This document shows, one piece after another, positions 30,743 through 39,770 of a DNA stretch of 64,000 nucleotides. How positions within the stretch are numbered: position 1 is the stretch's first letter; each line of letters opens with the position of its first letter. The DNA comes from Micromonospora parathelypteridis. Lineage in GTDB: Bacteria > Actinomycetota > Actinomycetes > Mycobacteriales > Micromonosporaceae. Under the pieces are notes generated by a model. It saw only the letters and a program-made list of their open reading frames with translations, was not told the DNA's origin and did no database searches. The stretch lies in NCBI RefSeq assembly GCF_014201145.1, contig NZ_JACHDP010000001.1, positions 2,728,001 through 2,792,000 of the forward strand. Direction: 5' to 3'. The translations under genes were made by a program, and so were the position numbers.

Positions 30743-31981
30743 GTGGATCGACTGGCGCGGCGGCTCGGCGTACCCGATGCGGTTGTCATCGGGTTGGGCT
30801 CGATGCTCGGCGCGGGCGTCTTCGTGGTCTTCGGCCCGGCCGCGGCAGCGGCCGGCGGCGCCGGGCTGCTGCCCGCCCTTGTGCTCGCCGGCTTCGTCGC
30901 CTTCTGCAACGCGACAAGCTCGGCGCGGCTGGCGGCCCGCTACCCCGAGTCCGGCGGTACCTACGTGTACGGACGAGAGCGCCTCGGGCCGTTCGCCGGT
31001 TTCCTGGCCGGCTGGGGCTTCGTGGTCGGCAAGACCGCGAGCTGCGCGGCGATGGCGTTGACCATCGGGGCGTACCTGTGGCCGGCTCAGGCCCGGTTGG
31101 TCGCGGTCGGCGCGGTGCTCGCGGTGACGGCGGTGAACCTGCGCGGCATCGGCAAGACGGCCACCGTGACCAGAGCGCTGGTCGCGCTGGTGCTCGCGGT
31201 GCTGGCCCTGGTCGTGGTCGTCGGCGTGGCGAGCGGGCCGGTGCACCTGGATCGGCTGACCGACCAGGGCGGCTCCGCCCGGGGCGTGCTCACCGCCGCC
31301 GGGCTGCTCTTCTTCGCTTTCGCCGGGTACGCCCGGATCGCCACGCTCGGTGAGGAGGTGCGCGACCCGCAACGGACCATTCCTCGCGCGGTGCCGCTGG
31401 CGCTCGGGGTGGTGCTGTTGATCTACCTGGTGCTGGCCGTAGTCACGCTCGGCGTGCTCGGCGCCGACCGGCTGGCCGGATCCGCCGCGCCCCTGGTCGA
31501 CGTGGTGACCGACGCCGGGCTACCCGGCCTGGCCTGGGTGGTCCGCGCCGGCGCCACGATCGCGGTGATCGGGGTGCTGCTCTCCCTGGTCGCTGGCGTC
31601 GGCCGGACCACCCTCGCCATGGCCCGCCGCCGCGACCTGCCCGGCGTGCTGGCCGCCGTGCACCCGGTCCACCAGGTGCCGCACCGCGCCGAGTTGGCGG
31701 TGGCCGCCGTGGTGATCCTGGTCGTGCTGCTCGGCGACCTACGGGGCGCGATCGGCTTCTCCAGCTGCACGGTGCTCGTCTACTACGCGATCACCAACGC
31801 GGCCGCACTGACCCTGGACCGGGACCCGGACCGGCGGTTGCCGGCCCGGGTACTCGCCGGCCTCGGGCTGGTTGGCTGCCTGCTGCTCGCGGTCAACCTG
31901 CCGCTGAGCAGCGTCCTCGCCGGAACTGGCGTGCTCGCCATCGGCGCCGCCTGGCACGGTCTGCGGCCCGCGCGCCGGTGA
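30743..31981 (+). CDS. APC-family amino acid permease
   Basis: 412 residues with about twelve hydrophobic segments. It opens VVIGLGSMLGAGVFVVFGP, the APC TM1 with the substrate-binding G-S/A-M-x-G-A-G motif, and has SGGTYVY in TM2-3 and FFAFAGYARIATLGEE in TM6, where the second unwound segment is expected. A proton-coupled importer of an amino acid or amine; substrate unknown. The GTG at 30743 follows the PAP2 stop by 11 bp, so the two are probably co-transcribed. Confidence 0.87.
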   Translation: MDRLARRLGVPDAVVIGLGSMLGAGVFVVFGPAAAAAGGAGLLPALVLAGFVAFCNATSSARLAARYPESGGTYVYGRERLGPFAGFLAGWGFVVGKTASCAAMALTIGAYLWPAQARLVAVGAVLAVTAVNLRGIGKTATVTRALVALVLAVLALVVVVGVASGPVHLDRLTDQGGSARGVLTAAGLLFFAFAGYARIATLGEEVRDPQRTIPRAVPLALGVVLLIYLVLAVVTLGVLGADRLAGSAAPLVDVVTDAGLPGLAWVVRAGATIAVIGVLLSLVAGVGRTTLAMARRRDLPGVLAAVHPVHQVPHRAELAVAAVVILVVLLGDLRGAIGFSSCTVLVYYAITNAAALTLDRDPDRRLPARVLAGLGLVGCLLLAVNLPLSSVLAGTGVLAIGAAWHGLRPARR

Positions 31982-32008
31982 CCCGAGTGGGCCACCGGCG
32001 AGCAGGGG

Positions 32009-32794
32009 TCAGCGACTCAGCCGCTGGTAGCGACGCACCGCCAACGGAGCGAACGTCGCGATCAGCAGCACCGGCCACAGCACCGCCAACAGAATCGCGT
32101 GCTCCGCTGGCCATGAGTCGCCACCCAGACCTGGATTACCGAACAGTTCGCGGATCGCCGCGACAGTGGCCGACAACGGGTTCCACTCCGAGATCGTCCC
32201 GATGACCGACGGCATCAGCTCGGGCGACACGAAGACATTGGAGATCGCGGTGAACGGAAACGCGGCCGGAAAGACGATCACACCGACCGTGTCCGGGTTA
32301 CGGACCAGCAGCGCCAGGTAGATCCCGACCCAGGTGATCGCGATTCGCAGCAGCAGGAGCAGCCCGACGGCGAGCAGTGCCTTGCCGGCACCCTGTCGCC
32401 ACTGCCACCCGACGAGCAGGCCACAGACCAGCAGGGTGGACATCTCCAGCAGGGCGCGGAGCAGGTCGGCGGCGCTGCGGCCGGTCATCAGGGCGGACCG
32501 CGCCATCGGCATCGACCGGAACCGGTCGACCACACCCCGGCTGAGGTCCAGCGCCACGCCGGTCGCGGTGGCCCCGAGCCCGTACAGCATCGTCATCACG
32601 AAGACCCCGGGCAGCAGGAACTCGCGGTAGTTGCCGCCACCCGCCACCTGCATGCCACTGCCGAACACGTACCCGAAGACCAGGACGAACATGATCGGCA
32701 GCGAGAAGTAGAGGATCAACTCCTCCGGTGCGCGGATCACGTGGGTCATGTTCCGCCTGGTCATCGTCCAGCCATCGACGATCGCAGTCGTCAT
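32009..32794 (-). CDS. ABC-2 exporter permease, DrrB-like
   Basis: 261 residues with six membrane helices and the ABC-2 signature region (LLPGVFVMTMLYGLGATATGVA and RFRSMPMARSALMTGRSAADL). It is like DrrB, the membrane half of anthracycline and other drug exporters. The ATG overlaps the ATPase stop as ATGA. It lies with its ATPase and an AfsR-type regulator; the actual cargo is unknown. Confidence 0.88.
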   Translation of the reverse strand: MTTAIVDGWTMTRRNMTHVIRAPEELILYFSLPIMFVLVFGYVFGSGMQVAGGGNYREFLLPGVFVMTMLYGLGATATGVALDLSRGVVDRFRSMPMARSALMTGRSAADLLRALLEMSTLLVCGLLVGWQWRQGAGKALLAVGLLLLLRIAITWVGIYLALLVRNPDTVGVIVFPAAFPFTAISNVFVSPELMPSVIGTISEWNPLSATVAAIRELFGNPGLGGDSWPAEHAILLAVLWPVLLIATFAPLAVRRYQRLSR

Positions 32795-33780
32795 GCCACA
32801 TCCACCTTCCGACCGACACCGACCGGCTGGTGGGCTTCGTCGGCCCGGTGCCCGGTCAGATGCAGAAATGCCTCGTCCAACGTCGCGCGCCGTAGTCCGA
32901 TGTCCTCGACCGCGATGCCGGCGTCGTCCAACGCCCGGACCACGTCGACCAGCCCGGCGACCCGGTCGGCCACCGGCACGCTGAGTCGTCGGACCTCCGG
33001 GTCGAGTTCGGGCTCCGCGCCACAGATCGGCGCGACGATGCGGGCAGCGTGGTTCAGGTCGGCGGCGTCACGCACCACCACCTCGATCCGGTCGCCGCCG
33101 GTCCTCGACTTCAGCTCGTCCGGTGAGCCCTCGGCCACCACCCGACCGGCATCGATCACCGAGATCCGGTTGGCGAGTTGATCGGCCTCCTCCAGGTACT
33201 GCGTGGTGAGCAGCACCGTGGTCCCCTCCGCGACCAGGCTGCGAACCAGGTCCCACACCTGGTTGCGACTGCGCGGGTCCAGGCCGGTCGTCGGCTCGTC
33301 GAGGAAGAGCACCCGCGGCGTACGGATCAGGCTGGCCGCGAGGTCCAGCCGGCGGCGCATCCCACCCGAATACTCACCGGCGGACCGATTCGCCGCCTCG
33401 TCGAGCCCGAACCGTTCCAGCAGTTCGTCGGCGCGTCGACGGGCCTCCCGTCGGCTGAGCCGGAACAGCCGGCCGAACAACTCCAGGTTCTGCCGGCCGC
33501 TGAGGATCTCGTCGACCGCGGCGTACTGCCCGGTGAGCCCGATCCTGGCCCGCACCTCGTCCGGCTGACGCAGCACGTCGTACCCGGCCACGGTGGCCCT
33601 TCCCGTGTCGAAGCGCAGCAGCGTGGTGAGGATTCGTACGGCCGTCGTCTTGCCGGCGCCGTTCGGTCCCAGCAGTCCGTGGACCGTTCCGGTCGGCACG
33701 GTCAGGTCAAACGTCTCCAGCGCGCGGGTTGGGCCGTACCGCTTGCCCAGACCCTCGGCGACCACTTCGAATGTCGTCAT
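32791..33780 (-). CDS. ABC exporter ATPase, DrrA-like
   Basis: 329 residues: Walker A GPNGAGKTT near 38-46, Q-loop GQYAAVDEIL, signature YSGGMRRRLDLA, Walker B VLFLDEPTTGLD and a C-terminal DUF4162-type extension. These features match DrrA-family daunorubicin-resistance ATPases. The ATG at 33780 is 30 bp downstream of the regulator gene, which reads in the same direction, so the three genes likely share a message. Confidence 0.9.
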   Translation of the reverse strand: MTTFEVVAEGLGKRYGPTRALETFDLTVPTGTVHGLLGPNGAGKTTAVRILTTLLRFDTGRATVAGYDVLRQPDEVRARIGLTGQYAAVDEILSGRQNLELFGRLFRLSRREARRRADELLERFGLDEAANRSAGEYSGGMRRRLDLAASLIRTPRVLFLDEPTTGLDPRSRNQVWDLVRSLVAEGTTVLLTTQYLEEADQLANRISVIDAGRVVAEGSPDELKSRTGGDRIEVVVRDAADLNHAARIVAPICGAEPELDPEVRRLSVPVADRVAGLVDVVRALDDAGIAVEDIGLRRATLDEAFLHLTGHRADEAHQPVGVGRKVDVA

Positions 33781-33810
33781 GCCCCCACGGTGCGGCTGGG
33801 CGCTGACGGA

Positions 33811-36675
33811 TCACGCACCGTCCGCTGACGGCGGCGCACCAGGCCCGGCTCCGGCCTTCTCCGCCTCGGTGATCTGCTCAAGAACGAGAATGATCTCCGC
33901 ACGGGCGGCCTCGCCGACGTACCAGCCGGTGAGCCCGCCGGCCAACGCCTCCTCGCAGAGTCGCCTCGCCTCGGCCAGGTCGCCCCGCAGTCGGGCCACC
34001 TGGGCGAGGCCGAGCCGGGCGCTGGCGACGAACTCGGGCGCGCCGCTGCGCTGCGCCAGGAGCAGCGCACCAGCGAAGTCGTCCCACGCCGCCCCGAGGT
34101 CACCGGCACGCAGCCTTATCTCGCCCCGGGTACGCAGCATGTCGGCCTGGTCGACGTCCGACCCGAGTGCCTCGACCAATCCCATGGCCTGATCCATGTA
34201 GGCGCCCGCCGCCTCCGGATCGCCCTGCCAGGCGGCCAGTTCACCGAGCGCACCGAGGGTGATCATGGTGCCCCACCGGTCCCCGGTGCTCCGGAAGCCT
34301 TCGAAGGCAGTCCCCAGCGCGGTCCTGGCCCGGTCCCACTGGCCACTCCACATCAGCGCCGAGCCGCTGCCCATCGCGCCGAGCGCGTTGATCCACGCAT
34401 CCGGGCCGACCAGCCGTCGCAGCTCCTCCATCAGTTCGTCGACATTCTCGCCGCCGCCGGACGGCGGTCCGGTCGAGATCCCCGACAGGTAGAGCAGGAA
34501 CGGCTGTCGAGGTGGCCGGTCGAGGCTGCGGATCACGGACCGCTGCGTCCCGACGGACGGCAGGTGGCCGGATCCAGCGAGCGAGGCGTTGTAGACGCAG
34601 AGGGCGAACTCCTCGTTCAGCCCCGGCGGCGCTTCGGTGCCGAGCAGTTCGAGGACGTCGGCGGCCAGCCGCGCCCCTTCCCCGCGCATGCCACGCAGCC
34701 ACCAGTAGAACGACAGGGCCGCGACCAACCCGGCCGCGTCGGACGCGTCACCCGCCGCGGTGGCGCGACGCAGCGCCGCGTGCAGGTTGTCCCGCTCGGC
34801 GTCGAGCCGTCGCAACCAGTGCAGCTGTTCGGCGCGCCGGAGATGGTCGCTGGCGGTCCAGGCGAACTCCAGGAAGTACGCGGTGTGCGCGCGACGTAGC
34901 TGGTCGGCCTCGCCGGCCTCGGCGAGACGTTCGGCGCAGAACGCCCGCACCGTTTCGAGCATCCGGTAGCGGCCACCGGTCATCTCCACGAGGGACTTGT
35001 CGACCAGACCGGTGAGCGCGTCGACGAGCTCGGGCGTGGGCAGGCCGCTGACCCGCCCGGCCGCCTCCAGCGTGGCTCCACCGGCGAAGACGGTCAGCCG
35101 TCGAGCCAGCCGCCGTTCGGCGTCGTCGAGCAGATCCCAACTCCACTCGACCACGGCCCGGAGCGTGCGGTGTCGCGGCGACACCGCCCGACTGCCGGTC
35201 GACAGCAGCCGGAACCGATCGTCGAGTCGGGCGGCGACCTCGGCGACGGACAGCGCCCGCAGCCGCGCGGCGGCCAACTCGATCGCCAACGGCAGGCCGT
35301 CGAGGCTGCGGCAGATCCGTAGCACCATCTCGACGTTGGCCGGCGTCACGGTGAAGTCGGGCGCGACGTCTCCGGCCCGCTGGGCGAAGAGGCCGACCGC
35401 CGCGTAGTCGTCGGCTTCCAGCGCGGACGCGTCGGGCGGTGGCAGGGTGAGCCCGGACAGCGGGCACAACGCCTCACCGGCCAGCCCGAGCGGCTCGCGA
35501 CTCGTGGCGAGGACGCGCAGCGCCGGGCACGCGCTCAGCAAGCGTGCGGCCAGCCGGGCCGCGTCGGCGATGACGTGCTCGCAGTTGTCGAGCACGAGCA
35601 GCAGTCGCCGCTCGGCGAGCGCCTCGACCAGCCGATCGGTGGTCTGCCGGCCCGGCTCGGCCGGGGCGCGCAGGCCGGCGTCGCGCAGACCGAGCGCGCT
35701 CAGCACCGCCTGCGGTACGTCCGACCCGTCGGCCAGCCCGGCCAGCTCGACGAAACAGACTTCCCCGTCGAGGCGGCCTGCGGCCTCGATCGCCAGGCGC
35801 GTCTTGCCGGCGCCGCCGGGGCCGGTGAGGGTGACGAGCCGGCGCTCGCCAAGCAGTTCCCCGACGCGCTTGAGCTCCTCCTCCCGTCCGACGAACGTGG
35901 TGAGCTGGCTCGGCAGCGCCTGGTTGGCCACCGGGCGTTCCTCACTGCGCAGTACAGCCAGGTGAATCGCGGCCAGCGCGGCCGACGGGTCGACGCCAAG
36001 TTGCTCGGCCAGCGTGTGCCGGGCGTCCTCGAACTCGGCCAACGCCTCCGCCGGCCGATCCAGTGCGGCCAGGGCACGCATGAGCTGGCCGCGCGACCGC
36101 TCCCGCAACGGATGCGCCGCGACCAGTTCCCGCAACTCCGCGACCAACGCGGCGTGCGCGCCCAACGCCAGCTCGGCCTCGATCCGATCCTCGGTGGCGG
36201 CCAGCCGCAGTTCGTCCAGCCGGATCGCCGGGGCGAGTGCGCCGGCCACGTCGACGACGTCAGCGAGCGCGCGACCACGCCACAACTCCAGCGCCTCGCG
36301 CAGCGTCGCCGCCGCGCGGGGCGGGTCGCCGTCGGCGAGCGCCCGGCGCCCCACCTCGGCGAGCTGCTCGAACCGGTACGCGTCGACATCTTCGGGATCC
36401 ACGGCGAGGCGGTAACCGCCCGGGTGGAGTTCGACCGGGTAGTGCTCGGCGGACAGGGCCTGACGCAGCCGCGACACCTGGGACTGGAGCGCGTTGGCCG
36501 CGCCCCGGGGCGGATGCTCGCCGTACAGACCGTCGATCAGCCGCTCGGCGGAGACCACCCGACCCGCGTCGAGCAGGAGGAGCGCCAAGAGGGCGCGCAG
36601 CCGCGGACCGCCCACGGGGACCTCTCGCCCGTCGGCCAGCAACACCTGGGTCGGCCCCAGGATGCGGAAACGCAT
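33811..36675 (-). CDS. AfsR/SARP-type transcriptional regulator with NB-ARC and TPR
   Basis: 954 residues. It consists of an OmpR-type winged helix (about 1-92), a BTAD domain (about 95-243), an NB-ARC-type ATPase with FVGREEELKRV, P-loop GPGGAGKTRLA and LLLVLDNCEH, and a long C-terminal TPR region. AfsR-type proteins activate transcription, frequently of secondary metabolism, with DNA binding coupled to nucleotide state. The ATG at 36675 is clear. Its location directly before a DrrAB-type exporter suggests local control of export or resistance. Target sequences for such proteins are direct repeats, none obvious here. Confidence 0.9.
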   Translation of the reverse strand: MRFRILGPTQVLLADGREVPVGGPRLRALLALLLLDAGRVVSAERLIDGLYGEHPPRGAANALQSQVSRLRQALSAEHYPVELHPGGYRLAVDPEDVDAYRFEQLAEVGRRALADGDPPRAAATLREALELWRGRALADVVDVAGALAPAIRLDELRLAATEDRIEAELALGAHAALVAELRELVAAHPLRERSRGQLMRALAALDRPAEALAEFEDARHTLAEQLGVDPSAALAAIHLAVLRSEERPVANQALPSQLTTFVGREEELKRVGELLGERRLVTLTGPGGAGKTRLAIEAAGRLDGEVCFVELAGLADGSDVPQAVLSALGLRDAGLRAPAEPGRQTTDRLVEALAERRLLLVLDNCEHVIADAARLAARLLSACPALRVLATSREPLGLAGEALCPLSGLTLPPPDASALEADDYAAVGLFAQRAGDVAPDFTVTPANVEMVLRICRSLDGLPLAIELAAARLRALSVAEVAARLDDRFRLLSTGSRAVSPRHRTLRAVVEWSWDLLDDAERRLARRLTVFAGGATLEAAGRVSGLPTPELVDALTGLVDKSLVEMTGGRYRMLETVRAFCAERLAEAGEADQLRRAHTAYFLEFAWTASDHLRRAEQLHWLRRLDAERDNLHAALRRATAAGDASDAAGLVAALSFYWWLRGMRGEGARLAADVLELLGTEAPPGLNEEFALCVYNASLAGSGHLPSVGTQRSVIRSLDRPPRQPFLLYLSGISTGPPSGGGENVDELMEELRRLVGPDAWINALGAMGSGSALMWSGQWDRARTALGTAFEGFRSTGDRWGTMITLGALGELAAWQGDPEAAGAYMDQAMGLVEALGSDVDQADMLRTRGEIRLRAGDLGAAWDDFAGALLLAQRSGAPEFVASARLGLAQVARLRGDLAEARRLCEEALAGGLTGWYVGEAARAEIILVLEQITEAEKAGAGPGAPPSADGA

Positions 36676-36745
36676 GACACCGATTGTCGCTCAGCGCCGT
36701 CCCCCCAGTACAACGCCGACCGGTCGCCCGCCGCCGAGCTCAGCC

Positions 36746-36822
36746 GATCCACTCGACCTCGCCGAGATCGCGGTATCAACCGCGCTCCGACACCCCGGCA
36801 TCGGCGACCTGGAGTGGATCAA
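36746..36822. repeat. Dispersed palindromic repeat, copy C
   Basis: Same family as copy A: GATCCACTCGACCTCGCC on the left and GGCGACCTGGAGTGGATC on the right. The arm toward the channel-like gene is part of its coding sequence: the last 14 residues (DPLQVADAGVSERG) and the TGA at 36776-36778 all lie inside the element. Confidence 0.85.
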
Positions 36823-39160
36823 CCCGGGTGCAGACCACCCACAGCTCGTACTCCTCCGCCGTCACCCCACATACGGCATCCCCGGCCAGGGACATCGCGA
36901 CGAACTCAGGTTCACCCGGGTTCGGACCGAGAGCGTCGAGTGCCAGCGGCTCTTCCGGCAGCCGAACGAGCATCCAGCCCTCGTCCTCGTGCTGCTTTGT
37001 CAGGCTGATCAGCAGGGTGCCCTCGGGACTCGCCACACCCCGCTCGTACGCCAGTCGGCGCCACTGTCTCTCCACCTGTTGCACGGCATCATCCGCAGTG
37101 CGGTTGACCGACCAGTCGGGACGGGCGAGTGCACTGATGACCGGCTTCCAGGCCGCGTACTCGGACGGCAGCACGGCTGTCTTGCCGAGCACTTCGAGCA
37201 CCTCGAAACCGGCGGCGGTCAAACGATTCCTGGTCACTGTTCTTCGCTCGTTCGGGTTCGAGGATTGATCGGTCGACGCGGGGGACGCCGTCGGTGGGGA
37301 CGGCTGCCGGCCGACGGCGGGGGCGGCCGGAACAGCGCCGGACGGGGTGGGCACGGGCCGGGACACCGAGCCGACGTGACCGGGCGGCAGGGTCACCTTC
37401 CCCGGGGCGGGCGGGGCGCACTGCCTGGTCAGCCAGTCCAACCCGCGTCGGCGGGCGACCACGGTCAGCCGGTCGCCCGCGAAGATCACCTGTCGGGGGT
37501 CGAGGTCCTTCCACCAGATCGTCTTGACGCCGCCCGCCGGGGTTCGGGCGATCAGCCGGACCTGCCCGTCCCGGTTGACCACGTCCAGCGGTCGGCCGTC
37601 CAGTTCGGAGCCGGCGGCCACTGGCACCTCGGCGACCGGCAGCGCGTGCCGGTCGACCGGGATGGTGGTGATCACCGCGCGTTCGGTGAGCGCCCCGATG
37701 AAGGCCGGGGCGGCCAGGTAGGAGACCGAGCGGGACACCCCGAGGGCGAAGGTCTCCTCCACCCGCTCGGCGAAGTCACCGTCGAAGAGCCGCAACACCA
37801 CTCGCAGGTCGGCACGGAGATCGCGGGCAGCGAGCGCCGCCTCCAGGTTGGCCACGTCGTCGGTGGACGCCACCACCAGCGCCTGGCAGTCGGCCACCGA
37901 CGCTGCGGCCAGGGTCTCCGGGAGCGCGGCGTCGCCGACGATCAGCGGCACCTCCAGCTGACGTGCCAACGCGGCACCGCGCGGCTCCGGCTCCTTGTCG
38001 ATCGCCACCACCTCGACGTCGTACTCGCGCAACTGCGCCATCACCCGGGTGCCGACGTTGCCCAGGCCGACCACCACGACGTGCCCGACCCGCGCGGGTT
38101 GCAACCGGCCGGTGTGCAGGGCCAGCCGGGCATTGACAATGCCGTCGACCACGACCGCGGTGATCAGCGGGATCAGCGCCAACCCGGCCAGGTTGAGCAC
38201 CACCTGCATGATCTGCGCGTCGGCCGCCTTGCCGGTGTCCGGGTCGGCGCCGCTGAGCGTGGTGACGAGCGTCAGGTACAGCGCTTCAAGCGGAGAGACC
38301 TCCTCGGCGCGGGAGATCAGCGCCCCCAGCACCGCGATCACCGCCAGCACCAGCATCACCGCGACGCCGATCTTGCGGGTGGCGAAGCCGCGTACCGCTC
38401 CCATCACCACGGCGACCGGGCGGCGTCGACGGCGGGCCCGGACCAGCCGACGGGCAGCTACCTGGGTGCCCGGTGGCTGCCCGGTCGCCTCGGCGAGCAC
38501 CAGATCGGCACCGGCCTGCTCGGCCGGCAGCAGCTCCACCCCCTGCGCCTCGGTGAGGTGGGCCAACGCGCAGACCACGTCCTGCGGTCGGACGTCGGCC
38601 CGCCGCGCCACCCGCAGCGTCTTGTCCCGATGCTGGAAGGAGCTCGGGTCGACCTCACCGAGCGCGGCGGCCACGAAGGCCGGCGCGGCCATCTCGGCGT
38701 CGGAGAGCACCTCGACCGGTGCGGTGACCAGCTTGCGGACACCGTCGGCGAGGGTCCCGTTGAACATCCGCAGCACCTGGCGGACCCGCTGATCGACGGC
38801 CTGCGCGCAGAGCGCGGCGTGCAGGTTGCCCACATCGTCCTGGTGCAGCAGGGCCAGCCCGGCCGCCCCGGCCAGGCCGGCGGCCTCGAAGGTGGCCACG
38901 TCCAGCCGATCCGAGCGGACCACCCGGAGCCCCCGCAACCCCGCGACATCGGGGCCGTTGCTGCGGTAGCGCTCCGGCACCACGACGGTCACCCGCGCCC
39001 CGCCCGCCGGCAGTTCGGATTCGAGCAGCGCGCGGGCCACGTAGTAGGCGAGCGCGTCCTTCCCGCAGATCACGTAATGCGGTCGCGGATCACCAGCGGA
39101 GCGCAGCCGCCAGTTCCATTCGACCGCCCGTCGCGCCCGGTCCCGCCACGGCTCCGCCAT
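36776..39160 (-). CDS. Two-Rossmann-domain ion-channel-like (TrkA-N/RCK) protein
   Basis: 794 residues with an unusual order. An N-terminal Rossmann TrkA-N domain (about 27-235) begins HYVICGKDALAYY, with Cys-Gly in the GxGxxG position. A two-helix membrane module follows (TM1 263-283, pore-like loop 290-306, TM2 316-342); the loop reads TTLSGAD where K+ channels have TVGYG. A second, canonical Rossmann domain (GLGNVG 365-370) and RCK-C region come next, then a Pro-rich linker and a C-terminal ~130-residue domain. It resembles CASTOR/POLLUX-type proteins. The final residues come from repeat copy C. ATG at 39160. Confidence 0.83.
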   Translation of the reverse strand: MAEPWRDRARRAVEWNWRLRSAGDPRPHYVICGKDALAYYVARALLESELPAGGARVTVVVPERYRSNGPDVAGLRGLRVVRSDRLDVATFEAAGLAGAAGLALLHQDDVGNLHAALCAQAVDQRVRQVLRMFNGTLADGVRKLVTAPVEVLSDAEMAAPAFVAAALGEVDPSSFQHRDKTLRVARRADVRPQDVVCALAHLTEAQGVELLPAEQAGADLVLAEATGQPPGTQVAARRLVRARRRRRPVAVVMGAVRGFATRKIGVAVMLVLAVIAVLGALISRAEEVSPLEALYLTLVTTLSGADPDTGKAADAQIMQVVLNLAGLALIPLITAVVVDGIVNARLALHTGRLQPARVGHVVVVGLGNVGTRVMAQLREYDVEVVAIDKEPEPRGAALARQLEVPLIVGDAALPETLAAASVADCQALVVASTDDVANLEAALAARDLRADLRVVLRLFDGDFAERVEETFALGVSRSVSYLAAPAFIGALTERAVITTIPVDRHALPVAEVPVAAGSELDGRPLDVVNRDGQVRLIARTPAGGVKTIWWKDLDPRQVIFAGDRLTVVARRRGLDWLTRQCAPPAPGKVTLPPGHVGSVSRPVPTPSGAVPAAPAVGRQPSPPTASPASTDQSSNPNERRTVTRNRLTAAGFEVLEVLGKTAVLPSEYAAWKPVISALARPDWSVNRTADDAVQQVERQWRRLAYERGVASPEGTLLISLTKQHEDEGWMLVRLPEEPLALDALGPNPGEPEFVAMSLAGDAVCGVTAEEYELWVVCTRVDPLQVADAGVSERG

Positions 39161-39255
39161 GCCCGGATCGTAATCAGCACGGCCATGGTGGGCGACCCCG
39201 TCCGGATCATCCCACCACCAGGCATGCCCGCCCCGGCGACGGGTAGAGCAGCGGC

Positions 39256-39744
39256 ATGCAGACGTTCCTCCCGTACCCGGGCTTCCTGGCCAGCGCCCGC
39301 ACGCTGGACCAGAAGCGGCTGGGCAAGCAGCGGGTGGAGGCCATCCAGGTGCTGCGCGGGCTCACCCGACCCGGGTACGGCTGGCGCAATCACCCGGCCG
39401 TGAAGATGTGGGCCGGGTACGAGGAGGCTCTCACCCGCTACGGGCTGGACATGTGCGCGGTCTGGACCGAACCGGGGCGGGCGGACACCTGCGCCACCAC
39501 GATGACCGTCGACCTCGCCGCCGCCTGCGGGTCCGGCGTCGTACGGACCCAGGACGAGTTGGCCCGGGCCGGTGAGCTGCCGCCGTGGCTGGGTCGCGAC
39601 GACCTGCACCTGAGCCATCGCTCGTCGCTGCTGCGCAAGGACCCCACGCACTACCGCCCCATTTTCGGCGACGACGTGCCGGGAGACCTGGAGTACGTCT
39701 GGCCAGCCTCCGACCGCCCCCGCCGTTGCTTACCACCCGACTGA
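39256..39744 (+). CDS. MSMEG_6728-family conserved protein
   Basis: 162 residues. The family mark is QTFLPYPGFLASARTLDQKR at the N-terminus, followed by KQRVEAIQVLRGL and GWRNHPAVKMWAGYEEAL. An N-terminal region like this occurs in pyrimidine-dimer-glycosylase-like and related uncharacterised actinobacterial proteins, but I cannot confirm a catalytic residue. The ATG at 39256 is right after the channel gene's divergent start. 26 bp separate it from the flavoprotein gene downstream, so they may be co-transcribed. Confidence 0.75.
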   Translation: MQTFLPYPGFLASARTLDQKRLGKQRVEAIQVLRGLTRPGYGWRNHPAVKMWAGYEEALTRYGLDMCAVWTEPGRADTCATTMTVDLAAACGSGVVRTQDELARAGELPPWLGRDDLHLSHRSSLLRKDPTHYRPIFGDDVPGDLEYVWPASDRPRRCLPPD

Positions 39745-39770
39745 GCAGCAGGTACGGCAGACTGGTGCCC

